Positions 50,711 through 61,890 of a stretch of DNA of 62,000 bases are shown piece by piece. Every line of letters begins with the position of its first letter. Position 1 is the stretch's first letter. The stretch lies in assembly GCF_001949145.1 (NCBI RefSeq), contig NW_019091395.1:39374-101373 (forward strand), in the 5' to 3' direction. The stretch is from Acanthaster planci (Eukaryota > Echinodermata > Asteroidea > Valvatida > Acanthasteridae). The position numbers and the translations under genes were made by a program. The notes beneath the pieces were generated by a model, which searched no databases, was not told the DNA's origin, and saw only the letters and a program-made list of their open reading frames with translations.

Positions 50711-52364
50711 CAAAGGACCTCATACATACATACATACTGATCTCCAAATCAAGAAATGACAATATCCAAAAAGCACATGTACAGTATACATGTAAACACT
50801 AACCAAACTCCTCCCCCACATTAACTTGGATGATAAAGTCTTTTCAGCGAATAGCTATACGCACACAGGAAATTTGCATATGTAGTGACTGTTTGGGTAG
50901 AGCGCTGTTGCTGTTGGAAAATGAGAATGATTTCATGACAACTGTGCTTGAAAATGTACAAAAACACAAGTGGAGTACGGTCTTGCTTCAAAGGATTTTA
51001 ATTGATTAATTGTAGCGCAATAAAATTGCTGCTAATAGGACACTGGTATACAAATACTGCACTAAATGCATGTAATCCCAGCCAGGGGCAGGGCACCAGT
51101 GGCCCAGACCAAGCACAATGCAGAGGTGCACAGTGCAGGATACAGGAAAGCAGGTCTGCCTGTGTGGTGAATGAAGATCATTATCAGCCCTAAGCGGTAA
51201 TGTAAACATTCCAGAGTGTTGACTTGTGGCTAAGTTTTTGATATATTAAGTTGGCCAATAAAATGACATCAGTAAGCTTATAATCCCCCAAAACAGACAA
51301 AATATTTTAAGGCATCAAAGAGGGTGTAAGGAGTAGGTAGGGCCAATTCAGGGGAAAACTGGAAGAGAATTGGCCAAAATTTTCCTCCTAAAAGTTTCCG
51401 GTACATATTTGGTGAAAGTATACTCCAATAACAATATATTAAAAGGCCACTAGTGAACTTTCCTAAATTGAGTCAATTTCCATTTTATGTACAGGTACTT
51501 GTACCATATGTTATGTTTACTGATGATTTTTACATCACCAGCACTTTCAAGTTACATGAACATGTACAACCACTTAACAAATGACACAATTCTATTGCAC
51601 AGTAATGCCTTCATTGCAAGAACCAATGTGAAAGCAGTACATACATGTATACATGTACATAAACCATGGCCACACCCACGGATGCAAAATCCCTTTTATC
51701 TTTTCCCTACATGAACACTGTTCACGCCCTTGAAACAGTTGCACACATGCAAACTGTACACATCAATTAAGGTCAAAGGTCTGCCCTGAAAGAAATTGTT
51801 CCCACGCAAACACAAACAAGGAATTTAAATCGACATTTTTTTTCATGTCAGATTTGACATCTCACTGTAGATACTTTAGAATCAATAACGTCTGTCTGAA
51901 CAAGTAAGCCTACTCATTTTATTTTAGAAAAACCGCTTTTTTCAATACAGTAATCCTCAATTCCTTTGCAAAAGTGGGGTCTCTCCAAAGCTATTTCAGT
52001 GCAACAGCACGTACAAAAAACAAAGGCTGCTTTGTACAAACCTTTGTAATAAAGATTCATACAGAAACACCAGTGGTTTGTTGTTCGGTTCTAAATATAC
52101 ACACGTATCGAGCATGACTACATGTAGGTGCTGAACTCTGGCTGGTTATTTTCAGACAAGAAAAGAACCATGTCTGTGTAGGGCCACTGTGTTTAACCTT
52201 TCAAGATAGTCAAAGCCTAGATTAATTGGCTAAAGTTGGTGAGAACAAGCAGATCTATGCAAAAAGGGCTTCAGTCTTCCATAGGAACCCATGGTAAGCC
52301 AAGCCGTAGCCACGTAATTCAGATGCAGCCATCAAACTCAATGTATGCTTACTTGGCTTAAAGA

Positions 52365-52988
52365 ATGGATCACCAAAAAGAAAATCCTCAAAACTCGCTT
52401 TTCCAGAAAAACATGTACGTCAAAAAAGGAAGTTGCTGGCGCTGTGAGAAATCGCTGCCCAAGCAGTCGCTGAAGTGCCAGGGGTGTCCGCTCCCCAAAT
52501 ATTGCAGTAGTCCGTGCCAGCAACGGGACAGAATAAGGCATGGGAGCATGGAGTGCAAGAGGTTTGGGTCCAAACGGTGCATTCAATGTGGCAAGACGGA
52601 ACAAACCAAATAAGTACATGTACATGTACCAGTAACATATGAGTGTAGTTTTAGCTATTTCCAGTGTTCAAGGGAAACTGTCAATCCCAAAGATTTTCTC
52701 CTTGCTTTCACCCATCTCCTAAACATGACATTAATTTTGCACCCTTGTTGGGAGTGGAGGGCGTGTTACTCAATTCAAGGGATTTTAACCTTTTACAATC
52801 CTTACAATACTGTATGTATCAGTAGCCATCAAAAGTTCACTGAAAACTGTTCAGTTAACTCAGACTCTTGATTTTAGTTTTCCATTCTTCTGGACACTGT
52901 CAGTGTGCAGGTTGCAACAATCACGGTACAGCAATGTTGAATGCCAACAGAACAACTGGGCTGCACACAAGAAGAAATGCAAGTACCA
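52365..52988 (+). pseudogene. Broken 5' copy of the MYND-DUF4470 gene (two MYND exons, no body)
   Basis: Two segments match the exons of the intact gene downstream. The first (about 52413-52613) encodes a complete MYND finger (CWRC, CQGC, YCSSPC, then H and C) and the start of a second (CIQC). Where the intact copy ends AAA GAG before its GTACCA donor, this copy reads AAA TAA before GTACAT, so a stop sits at the splice junction (52611-52613). The second segment (52904-52988) starts TGTGCAGGTTGCAAC exactly as in the intact copy. It then loses one base near 52922, which shifts the frame; after that point the other frame reads SNVECQQNNWAAHKKKC. No DUF4470-like body follows. I infer a decayed partial duplicate; a short MYND-only protein from the first exon remains possible. 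Confidence 0.8.
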
Positions 52989-53399
52989 GTAAGTGTGAGA
53001 TTGTTGGCACAGTTTTTATAGCTTTTCCAAGAGGAAACAGTTTCAATTTGGGGGCACAAATGTGACAAATGTGACCAAATGTGACAAGTGTGAAATCAGG
53101 AATAAGACACAAATTGACTTTTTGAGATACGTACAGATATGGTTGGAAAGAGAATTTCATAAGCTTTCAAATGGTACACATTACAAGAGTGTTGATGGTA
53201 ACCTTTCATACATACACTTCCAAAATATACACAAACCGCCACATCAATTTTTTTCAACATTTATCTACATGTACCTAACTCGGCCATTACATAAAATGGC
53301 CTCAGCAACTTATTCTCGATTTTGATGTGTACCAGGTCACAAACAATGTATAAAAATTTCAATGCACAAACTTGTCTGGAAGAAAATCTAGGTAGGAAA

Positions 53400-53810
53400 A
53401 ATTGATGGTCTATGGTCTTAGTGTTAGAGAGAATTCCAAACATTTTAGACTGGTATGGGGTTAGTGGGTCACAATAACATGCTAAGAATTAAACAGCTTT
53501 TCCTGTTCATAATTAATAAATAAAATAGACAGCACAAAGACACAGTTAATCTGAATTCACACCGTAGTGCTCTAGATACTTCTTTGTGTGATGCGAAATA
53601 AATGACACATTAATCCTCATAACTTAGATGTTTGAGAAATAACTTTCCTTATTTCAATATAAATTGTTCAGTTACATGTTACTCAGTCAAAGGTCTGTGC
53701 AAACCACCGTATGCAGACTCTGAAAAGAAGATGTCAGTGTATTGTCAAATAATATCCTGCTAAAAGTTCAAGGAGACAAAACTGTAGACCTACCGGTATT
53801 TTCACTTGAT
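53400..53810. repeat. Duplicated non-coding block, copy 1
   Basis: Diverged match to 61480-61890. Shared landmarks in order: GGTCTTAGTG, TTTTAGACT, CTTTGTGTGATG, AATAAATGAC/AATAACATG, ATTTCAATA, CAGTCA, GCAGACTC, GTTCAAG then GAGAC. Lies between the broken and intact MYND copies. Confidence 0.7.
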
Positions 53811-54576
53811 TCCAGTTTTCATTTGCAACTACAGGATTATTTGTTAGGCTGTCACACTGATGGCTGGATGGAAACAATTCAACATTAATGGTACATGTAG
53901 GGTACGTCACATCATGATTTATTTTCAAGAAAACTGTAATGCGATGTACCGGTTAGTTTAGATTGACAGAAAAAGTTTCCACTCAACATTGGACCTGCCA
54001 GTGAATTCTTGAAATCATGGGGGGGGGATAGAGCTGAATGAGGGGGCTACGCCACAGTGGCTCCAACAAGCCCCTCCGTGGGCGAGAGAACAACAACGAA
54101 GCCCTCAAACACACCAAAATAAAATTCCCTTCCAACGTCAGCAATGTGCAATCACTTGAATGAGTCACTCATTTCGGTGTACAAGTCCATGTATGGTACC
54201 AGAAGTTTGTCCCATTTGGAATCATTTTCAGCACCCAGTCTGGGCACACGGAGAGGACCTGAATCGACCATTTCACTTTCATTTGTCCGACAGCTTTCAA
54301 CTTTCATCGATCGTGCTTGACACCCCACTGCCGGGAGACAATCTCCATCTGTACTGGTAAGGGTCTTGTATATTCCACTACAGAAAACTTTATTCATGTG
54401 CAACACTCATTTCTTTTTCATACATGTAAATTCCACTTCAACAATTTCAACCACTTGCAGACTGTATTACTTAAAAAAAAAAACAGCATTGCCTGAGCAT
54501 GGTACAATTTTGGGGAAAAACTCCACCTTTTCAAAATGCTACCGGTACGTGTATACAATCACAGTCCTTTATGTAC

Positions 54577-55041
54577 ATACGTATCAGAGTTGCTGACTCA
54601 AGTCATGTGACTTGGACTTGAGTCGGACTCGAGTCGCTATTTTGGTGACTTGTAACTTGACTTGTAGTGTACCAGCTTTGACTTGTGACTTGACTTGGAC
54701 TTGCAAAAAATGACTTGTGACATGACTTGGACTTGCAAAAAATGAGTTGTTACCAACCCAAGTCAGACGCTACTCGACATGGGCGCGACCGGTCCGATAT
54801 ATTTTTATAACTTGTAACTTTGTAAGTAGACGCCAGGTTCTTTTTGCTGATTACAGCTGGACAAAATAATGTGCAGCTTGACTTGCACTTGGATAAAGAG
54901 ACTTGTGGCTTGACCTGTGTTTAGACCAAATGACTTGTGACTGGACCTAATGACTTGTGACTTGTCTTGGACTTGAATATATTGATTTGTGACTTGACTT
55001 GGACTTGCAAAAAATGACTTGCTGCCACCTCTGATATGTGT
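54577..55041. mobile_element. hAT-like MITE rich in ACTTGTGACTTG repeats, 8-bp target duplication
   Basis: Termini CAGAGTTGCTGACTCAAGTCA-like (54585) and TGACTTGCTGCCACCTCTG (ending 55033) are imperfect inverted repeats. Flanks ATACGTAT and ATATGTGT agree at 6 of 8 bases, differing by transitions. The interior is built of GACTTGGACTTGCAAAAAAT units. Confidence 0.75.
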
Positions 55042-55453
55042 ACCGGTACATGCAAAACTGCAGAGGGGCTTTAATGCTGGCCTATAGCATATGGGCCAGT
55101 ATTACTTCAGGATCTGTGCGTCTTTTCTAACTCCATCTTCACTTTTTTCACACACTGAGCAGAGTACAGTTGGTTGTAATGTCCAGCCGTGATACGTATA
55201 CAATCAACCTCCACTGACTAACAAACACACACAGGTAGGAATCACTCAAATGTAGAGACGAGAATAGACGTCATCTGCTTCTGCAATCCGCATATTCCTG
55301 CAGTGTGTTTAATGTCCTCCATGTACACACACATGTACATATTAAGGAATAAGACAATTTCCACAAGTTGGCATTTAAAATCACAAATTGGACGGAAGCA
55401 GCAACGTGCAATTCAGCCAAAACAACCCTACATGTATTTTTTTTGTCAGAAAT

Positions 55454-55654
55454 ATGGACGTCAGAAAGGGACACTGCTGGCGCTGTGAGAAGCCACTACC
55501 CCAGAAACCGCTGAAGTGCCATGGATGTCCACTGGCTGAGTACTGCAGCACTCCATGCAAACAGCAGGACAAAGTCAGGCATGGCAGCGTGGAGTGTGAG
55601 GTTTTTGGGCCCAAGCGGTGTACTCACTGCCGCAAGATGGGACAAACCAAAGAG
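55454..55654 (+). CDS. MYND-DUF4470 gene, exon 1: MYND finger 1 and start of finger 2
   Basis: The exon runs from ATG at 55454 (MDVRKGHCWRCEKPLPQK) to GAG at 55654 before GTACCA. It holds a full MYND zinc finger: CWRC, CHGC, YCSTPC, then H and C in RHGSVEC. The first CxxC of a second finger (CTHC) follows. An in-frame ATG at 55388 would add 22 residues, but the matching point in the broken upstream copy is also a Met, so I prefer 55454. It ends in phase 0, which fits exon 2. MYND fingers are known protein-protein interaction modules, so the finger pair is likely a docking region. Confidence 0.85.
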
Positions 55655-56431
55655 GTACCAATACGTACTTCCTGTTAACAACGCTTCTGCTATGAACCTT
55701 CCTGATTCCTCTAAAAACCTTCATCCACTGTACAAGGGTCCAAACTTGTTTTCCAGGAGCATCATGCCAAATGGACACATACAGCCACCATTACATGTGA
55801 ATGTAAAAAATACACGCAATGGCTGAGGTCTAAATGTGTACATCCCTAAATCCTGCAAAATCTATCAAACTCTTCAGACAGAGTTTGACGAATCAGGGGT
55901 TATGGTTAATGCTGAAGTGTTGTTGAAGCATTACCAGTGTCACTGTACTACCTATGAGCATTGAATCTAGGTACATGTACAATGTATGATCCTGCACAAA
56001 CTTATTGATGGGGTTGTGTACAAGATACCATGAAGAACATGAAGAGGGCCTGCGTGGAGCGCCGTCACAGAGGACATGTTTTGTTACTTAGATTAAATGA
56101 CAATGCATGCACAAAAGGTTTACTCGACCCTATTCTATAGGAAGAAAGAAATGCCCTCTAATGTGACGTTATATGCAGTGGGTCTATTGTATAATTTAAC
56201 CAATTTAACAGTTGCTATAAGGGATTAATCAACACAAACTACAAACTCTGGAGATCCACAGCTGATTCACAACAGAATCATTACTTCCGGATAATTCATT
56301 TGAATAAGTTGGAAGTTCAAAGCCTCTTTGCATTTGAGATTTATTATGAGTTACATGTACATGTATCAAAACAAGTATTAACTGAAATTTCAATTTTTGA
56401 TATCATCGTCAATTCTGGATTTCCACATCAG

Positions 56432-58111
56432 TGTGCAGGTTGCAACAATGCATGGTACTGCAACACTAAGTGTCAGCGGGATGACTGGGCCACCCACACG
56501 ATGTGTAGGAAAACCAAGAAGTCTTTGAAAGAGATGGCACAGTTTTCAAGAAAATGCTATGCTGAGATTTGGAAGCCTGAGTGGAGGAATGGGGAGCCAC
56601 CTGTCTACATAGGCAACACCATCGCCAATGACTTTCTACGTCTGGAGGGGAATGAATGGTCTGGGCTGGCAGAGGTGGGAGAGGAAGAGCTCTACAGGGA
56701 TTACCATGTGCTGTCGGTAGGTTGCGGCGACCTCAGGAACACTGTGCTGACTGTAGCATCCTTGCCTGCAAGGTACCAGGGAAAGCTCCACATCACTCTG
56801 GATGACCTGGACCCCTTCGTGATGGCCAGGAATGTGATGTTTCTCTTCATGATGGTGAGGTACGCAGACAGAGACGGCATCGCATCGTCCTTGGCAACCA
56901 TTTGGTACTCGGTCCACATCTCCAGTGACCACTATGAGCTCATCCGGAAGGCACTGCAGGATCTCCTGCAGATCAGGGCAGACAACATGCCTGACAGAAC
57001 TGCAGGGTTGGTGAGAGTATGGGATGCCGACTGGAGCCACCTGCGTGAGGTGTGGGAGGGCTGGTTGGCGCTGCCATGTCAGCGCAAAGCAAGCAACTCC
57101 ATCAATCTCCACCAGCAAAGGTGGGATACATTCGGAGCGAACTTCTTTGAAATTGGCTTCCCACAGTACTTGATCCGGATGCCAGACAAAGATCTCAGGT
57201 TCATGAGAGAATGGATCAAACATGGCCTGTTCCTCTCAAAGGATATGCACCAGTCTCGCCTCACCTTCGACAACCCAACATTAACTGGCAGGCCACCTGT
57301 GAAAAATGTGTTTGCTGAGACGCGGCAGAAACTGAAAACACCCAAGGAGTACAGCTTTGTGTACAGCGTCAGGAATGACCAAACCCCTTTTAATGTTTGG
57401 GACTGCCTGAGGGTGGATGAACAGACCGGCCAGCAGGGATTATCAGTCATGGTCAGGTACCACGCATACGTGACTCAGCTTCTGCAGAAGACCATTCAGT
57501 TCATCAATCAGCAAAGGCTCATCATCCATGTTTTCGTGGCCAACTGCCTCGATTTTCCCAACTACCACCTCACTCTGAGGATGCCAAAGTATGACCGGAT
57601 ATTCACGTCCAATCTTGCAGACTATCTCGGACACTGCCGGCTTCTCAAGACATTCGTGCCACTGCTGAACAGTAACAATAAACACTCCACCATTGTGACA
57701 CAGACTATGAACTGGATTGCCCGTCTTATGCGCAAGGCTGACATTCTCAATCAGTCACCTAAAGACAGCGCAAAATACCAACAAATGTGCCAGCAGGACA
57801 CAGGTTTCAGTCCAGAACTATCTATGTCCGAGAACAATCACGTTGAGTACTACAACAATATGCCCTGGTTCCTGGCCTATCTTCGCACCGACATCATGGC
57901 AGGGGGAGTCGGGATACCAGTTATGGACCATGCCCCAAAGCTCAGCGAAGTGATGCAGTTCGAGGGGCTCCGGATGCGCGACTTCAGGAAGGAGCTCAAT
58001 AGACTGGTACCCTTCCTATACCGTATCAACGCTCGCAAAGTAACACTGCTGAATGGACACGAGAGAAATGTGGAATGGTGTCTGCCTGACCCTACTCAGG
58101 AGGATTGCTAG
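56432..58111 (+). CDS. MYND-DUF4470 gene, exon 2: rest of MYND finger 2 and DUF4470-type body
   Basis: 1,680-nt exon after TTCCACATCAG, ending at TAG 58109-58111; with exon 1 it gives a protein of about 626 residues. It opens CAGCNNAWYCNTKCQRDD, completing the second MYND finger. About 70 residues on, YHVLSVGCGDLRNTVLTV begins a DUF4470-type domain, also found at the N-terminus of dynein assembly factor DNAAF3 (family form: LLVGCGDLRH). ITLDDLDPFVMARNVMF fits the next strand and helix. The C-terminal part (LRTDIMAGGVGIPVMDHA) resembles the second half of such proteins. No catalytic motif is evident; the fold is methyltransferase-like by family knowledge only. An in-frame ATG at 56300 lies in the intron and would lose half the finger. 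Confidence 0.92.
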   Translation, partial: CAGCNNAWYCNTKCQRDDWATHTMCRKTKKSLKEMAQFSRKCYAEIWKPEWRNGEPPVYIGNTIANDFLRLEGNEWSGLAEVGEEELYRDYHVLSVGCGDLRNTVLTVASLPARYQGKLHITLDDLDPFVMARNVMFLFMMVRYADRDGIASSLATIWYSVHISSDHYELIRKALQDLLQIRADNMPDRTAGLVRVWDADWSHLREVWEGWLALPCQRKASNSINLHQQRWDTFGANFFEIGFPQYLIRMPDKDLRFMREWIKHGLFLSKDMHQSRLTFDNPTLTGRPPVKNVFAETRQKLKTPKEYSFVYSVRNDQTPFNVWDCLRVDEQTGQQGLSVMVRYHAYVTQLLQKTIQFINQQRLIIHVFVANCLDFPNYHLTLRMPKYDRIFTSNLADYLGHCRLLKTFVPLLNSNNKHSTIVTQTMNWIARLMRKADILNQSPKDSAKYQQMCQQDTGFSPELSMSENNHVEYYNNMPWFLAYLRTDIMAGGVGIPVMDHAPKLSEVMQFEGLRMRDFRKELNRLVPFLYRINARKVTLLNGHERNVEWCLPDPTQEDC

Positions 58112-58702
58112 ATCGTGAAATGTTTGTGCATGCACACTGTACATACAGTAAGAGCTGGTACAAGTGGTACGTTTGCTACATGTACTGGTACTAGTACGGG
58201 CACCGTACCAAACATTGCTCCTCCACATTATCCCAAGGCATGTTTTAATCTACATTGCAGACTGGTAGACGATTGGTAGATGATGTTACTACACCTCAAA
58301 AATACTCCTGAGCAAATCAGAGCGCGTCATTAGCCGATTCCACCCTCGCATCTGGGAAGTAGAAATGATACCCGACCAGGCGACGTCATACTGGTGAGTA
58401 TCCACCTCACTGCCGAGCGGTAGTTTTTTTCTGGTAGCACCAAAAAATCCCTCTCCGCTGAGTAAATATGTAGTCTGTGTCATGTAATCTTTATGGAACC
58501 AGTCTGGAGTTGTATCCTAATAACTATTACAGCAAAAACCCAAAATGTATGTCAGCACCAGACTACTGAAGCCCTTTGCTATGCACATCTGCACTCGACT
58601 ATCATTACATGAAAATTTAGCAGCTGGGAAACAACCATGGCATCTGTGAGTACAAGTAACGTTAGATTTCCGTCTTTATCTTAACACGAACTTATTGTAC
58701 TG

Positions 58703-58708
58703 AATAAA
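58703..58708 (+). terminator. Possible polyadenylation signal of the MYND-DUF4470 gene
   Basis: First AATAAA on the plus strand after the stop codon, about 590 bases downstream. Position fits an ordinary 3' UTR, but the motif is common by chance in this A+T-rich sequence. Confidence 0.3.
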
Positions 58709-59269
58709 GATGCAAAATCTACGAAGGCAGTTACTGACAGGGCAGTGAGGCTCCTGGAAAAAACTGCCAAGACAAAAAGGTGGATTTTGAAGAGGTTTAT
58801 CAGTGGGAACCTGCAGAATTGAACATTTAAATGAATATTTATGAGGTGTGGTAAAACAAATACAGCATGGTTTATTTCGGGAAATAATGGGAATTACTGG
58901 TCATGTTGGTGAACCGTAGGTCAGCTTCACTACCCCCTGACACCAGTCAAGCTGACCTACATGTACACCTCGGGACCAGTAATTCCCACTACTTCCCCCT
59001 CAAGCCATGCTGAATTTGTATAATACTACTGGGACTGCATGTGCATGTATATTAGTTATCACACGAGTGGGAATGGAACACAAAGTAATTACTTCACATT
59101 CCATGAGCACAAGCGTGATAAAGAATTTATCTTCAACCAAACCTGATGCGCAGTAAAGATGTCATATGCAAGCTGTACAAGAAAAAATATTAGAAATAAA
59201 AAATGCATTAAACATGCCCACATGATGTTGTTGCGCAAGCACAAAACAACCCAATACACAGAGGTAGGA

Positions 59270-59446
59270 CAGTGCAATCCGCCTCAAGCAGAAGCACCCC
59301 CTGGGAGTGCTCATATTGTTGGTATCAATGCGACCATAAAGCATGTCTTTCATAGCCATTTGTGAACCAGCAAAGTGCAGTTTCTACCAAAGGAGCTTGC
59401 GCTGCTGGAAAAATTGCACCCACTATCAGTCCAGCTCAGAGCTCAC
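59270..59446. repeat. About 180-bp interspersed repeat, copy 3 of 3
   Basis: GCAGAAGCACCCCCTGGGAG through GTGAACCAGCAAAGTGCAGT to ATCAGTCCAGCTCAGAGCTC; shortened relative to the other two copies. Confidence 0.7.
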
Positions 59447-59746
59447 AGATGTACATGTACACAGGGTGTGATACGGACCCTAATCAGAATTAAGAATTCA
59501 AGTTTGCTTGAAGACAGAAGTATGACATCAAAGTACTTGTTGCCATGGATCAACCAATCTGAGTCGATGATCCATATCAGCTTGAAGATAAACTCAAGTT
59601 ATAAATTCTGTCCTTTCATTGGCTGTCCTGCATCAAGACGATGCTTTCTTCATGCGTCCAGTAAGCTAACAAACGAGCACATTTTTGCCCAGGCTGGCTC
59701 CACCACTGAAGGGACATTCCTGGCAGATGACTGTCACAATCATAGT

Positions 59747-59835
59747 GTCAGGGGGTTTGAATCTAACAGCTGATTACATGTTATGTGACCTTGGCCAAGT
59801 CACTTTACCTGGTCATGCCCCTCTTTACTAAGGAG
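59747..59835 (+). repeat. SINE fragment
   Basis: B-box-like GGGGGTTTGAATCTAACAGC followed by GACCTTGGCCAAGTCACTTT, matching the body of the SINE at 15735. Confidence 0.55.
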
Positions 59836-60390
59836 CATTCTGTGGCATACATGTGAATCTATGACAGTAAATATGCACATGTGCATACATGTACATGTAT
59901 ACTGATACATGCACCTGTTTCATGCATGTACATGTAGTTGTAGAAACTAGCAGTACATGTACATACATGTATGTGTTGAAACACTGATGTTACAGAGATA
60001 AATGTCTGTCCCCACAAATCAGCCCCAACTTTCCAAAAAGAAGATATCATCCCCTTGATGCGGTGAAGGCATGACATCTGATCTCAGCTGCCCAAATTGT
60101 CATGGCCTGATGAAAAGAGGTAATAAATTTACAGTAATTCCAACAGTAGTTCCACAACTAGTCTGCTGACTCATTTGCCCCATCCATCTGCCCAAATTCA
60201 CATGGTCATTTGTAGTGTTGTCTGTCAGTATTTTCTGCAGCGTTTTTAGGTTTACAAGTGAAACCCGCAGCAGCATGTATCCATGATTTCTGATGAATAT
60301 ATACTTTTGTAGTTTGTCTTGTATTTTGCTTGTACATGTCCTTTGCACTGTTATGCTTTTCACACATGAACATTGTAGAAGAGGGAAAAC

Positions 60391-60741
60391 AATTTTCATG
60401 TAAATTTTAACGTGACAATAAATGTTTGAATCTTAAATACCAGTAGTTGGATTGGTGCATTTTGTAAATACATGTTAGTAGTAGACTTAATTCCAACAAA
60501 CTTTCTGCAAGGTTACAAAGCCTGGAAGCTCTCAAGTTCTGGAGTCTGAATGAACTCTTGAAAGTCTTGAGTCTGAATTTTCATGTAAATTTTAGCATGA
60601 CAATAAATGTTTGAATCTTAAATACCAGCAGTTGGATTGGTGCATGGATGTAAATACATGTTAGTAGTAGACTTATTTCCAACAAACTTTCTGCAACGTT
60701 ACAAAGCCTGGAAGCTCTCAAGTTCTGGACTCTGAATGACT
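60391..60741. repeat. Tandem duplication, two units of about 185 bp
   Basis: The block starting AATTTTCATGTAAATTTTAA at 60391 is repeated at 60576 with few differences (TTAACG against TTAGCA). The second unit fades near 60741. Each unit carries CAATAAATGTTTG, a possible polyadenylation signal. Confidence 0.88.
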
Positions 60742-60838
60742 AAATTGAATTCCAAGTTACGTGTAGGAATACATCTTTTTGTCTTTGCTGGTCTTTTAAA
60801 ACTGATTTTATTTTATACTTTTAAGGTATCGGTGGTAG

Positions 60839-61309
60839 TACAGTGGAACGTCCCAATACCGAACATCATTACATGTATATTGAACATTCGGCTGTACCGA
60901 ACATGGTCCTTAATTGGCTCCCAATATTTTGTGCACAAAACCTACCGAACATTATGCAAACTTTGCAAATCAACCGAGATTTGCCACAGCATGCATCAGA
61001 GATCAATCCTAAGCGGTAGCTTCACAAATTTTAGGATAAACTAAATATCAATTTTGTAACTAAAGATTTAATAAAAAACAAAAATAAATAACAGATACAT
61101 TTCTAGAAACCTCATACGTGAATGCAACGGCAAAACATCACATGAACAGTGAATCATAGTATCACAAGAAGGTGCTTGTTAGACAAGTGAGGGCACTATT
61201 CAACATGGCAACGAAACGCTCGGCAGTTAATTTCGCTATATCGACCAACCGCTGTACCGAACATTTAGTGTGGACCCCGTCTTGTTTGTTATAGCGGCGT
61301 TTCACTGTA
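60839..61309. mobile_element. TA-flanked MITE, Tigger/mariner-like
   Basis: CAGTGGAACGTCCC at 60841 and GGCGTTTCACTG ending at 61307 are inverted repeats flanked by TA on both sides. The interior repeats TACCGAACAT near both ends. No transposase. Confidence 0.75.
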
Positions 61310-61479
61310 TTCCACTTAACTAGGCCTTATTCTGTTCATCAGTCTGTTTAATTACATGTACCAGAACAATATATGTATAGATACTGGTAGCTACACCTGT
61401 ACTATATGTTCAGTTATAAAGTTACTGTACTAGTTAAATGTACATCTATAATAGGAGTCTTATAACTAATATTAATATT

Positions 61480-61890
61480 ATCTTGGTCTTAGTGATAGAA
61501 AAATATTGGAAACTGTACAATTTGTACAAATTTTAGACTAGGAGGCACTCTGTCACAATTATCTTTTTGCTAAACCCTGTTTACCATAAAGCAGTTACTT
61601 TAAGACTGCAAAGGACCTGTCAATTGGCCATATGCATTCACACTACAGCACTCTCAATACAACTTTGTGTGATGGCAGATAAATAACATGTGTGTGTTTA
61701 TCCTGATTTTAATGTTTGATTAATGACTCTTGGTATTTCAATACAAAATGTTTGACTATTCAGTCACCAGTGCAGACCACTCTATTGCAGACTCATTTAT
61801 TTGAAAATATTTTTTAAATGGTGACAGTTACCGGTAATTGTCAACTAAAATCCTGGTCAAGGTTCAAGAGGAGACCAGGCCCTGGTCTAC
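61480..61890. repeat. Duplicated non-coding block, copy 2
   Basis: Counterpart of 53400-53810 with the same ordered landmarks. If the block is 5' flank, a third MYND copy is predicted about 1.5-2 kb to its right, beyond the window. Confidence 0.7.

Larger units (their letters stand above)
46451..52364. other. Intron or intergenic region without recognisable genes
   Basis: I searched by eye on the minus strand for the missing first WW domain and start codon and did not find them. The region holds ACATGTAC-rich sequence, one hAT-like element, and one copy of the 180-bp repeat. It is either the large 5' intron of the PLEKHA gene or partly intergenic. Confidence 0.55.

Noticed and set aside
56636-57450. 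Minus-strand open frames of up to 195 residues
   Set aside because: Antisense of the DUF4470 exon.
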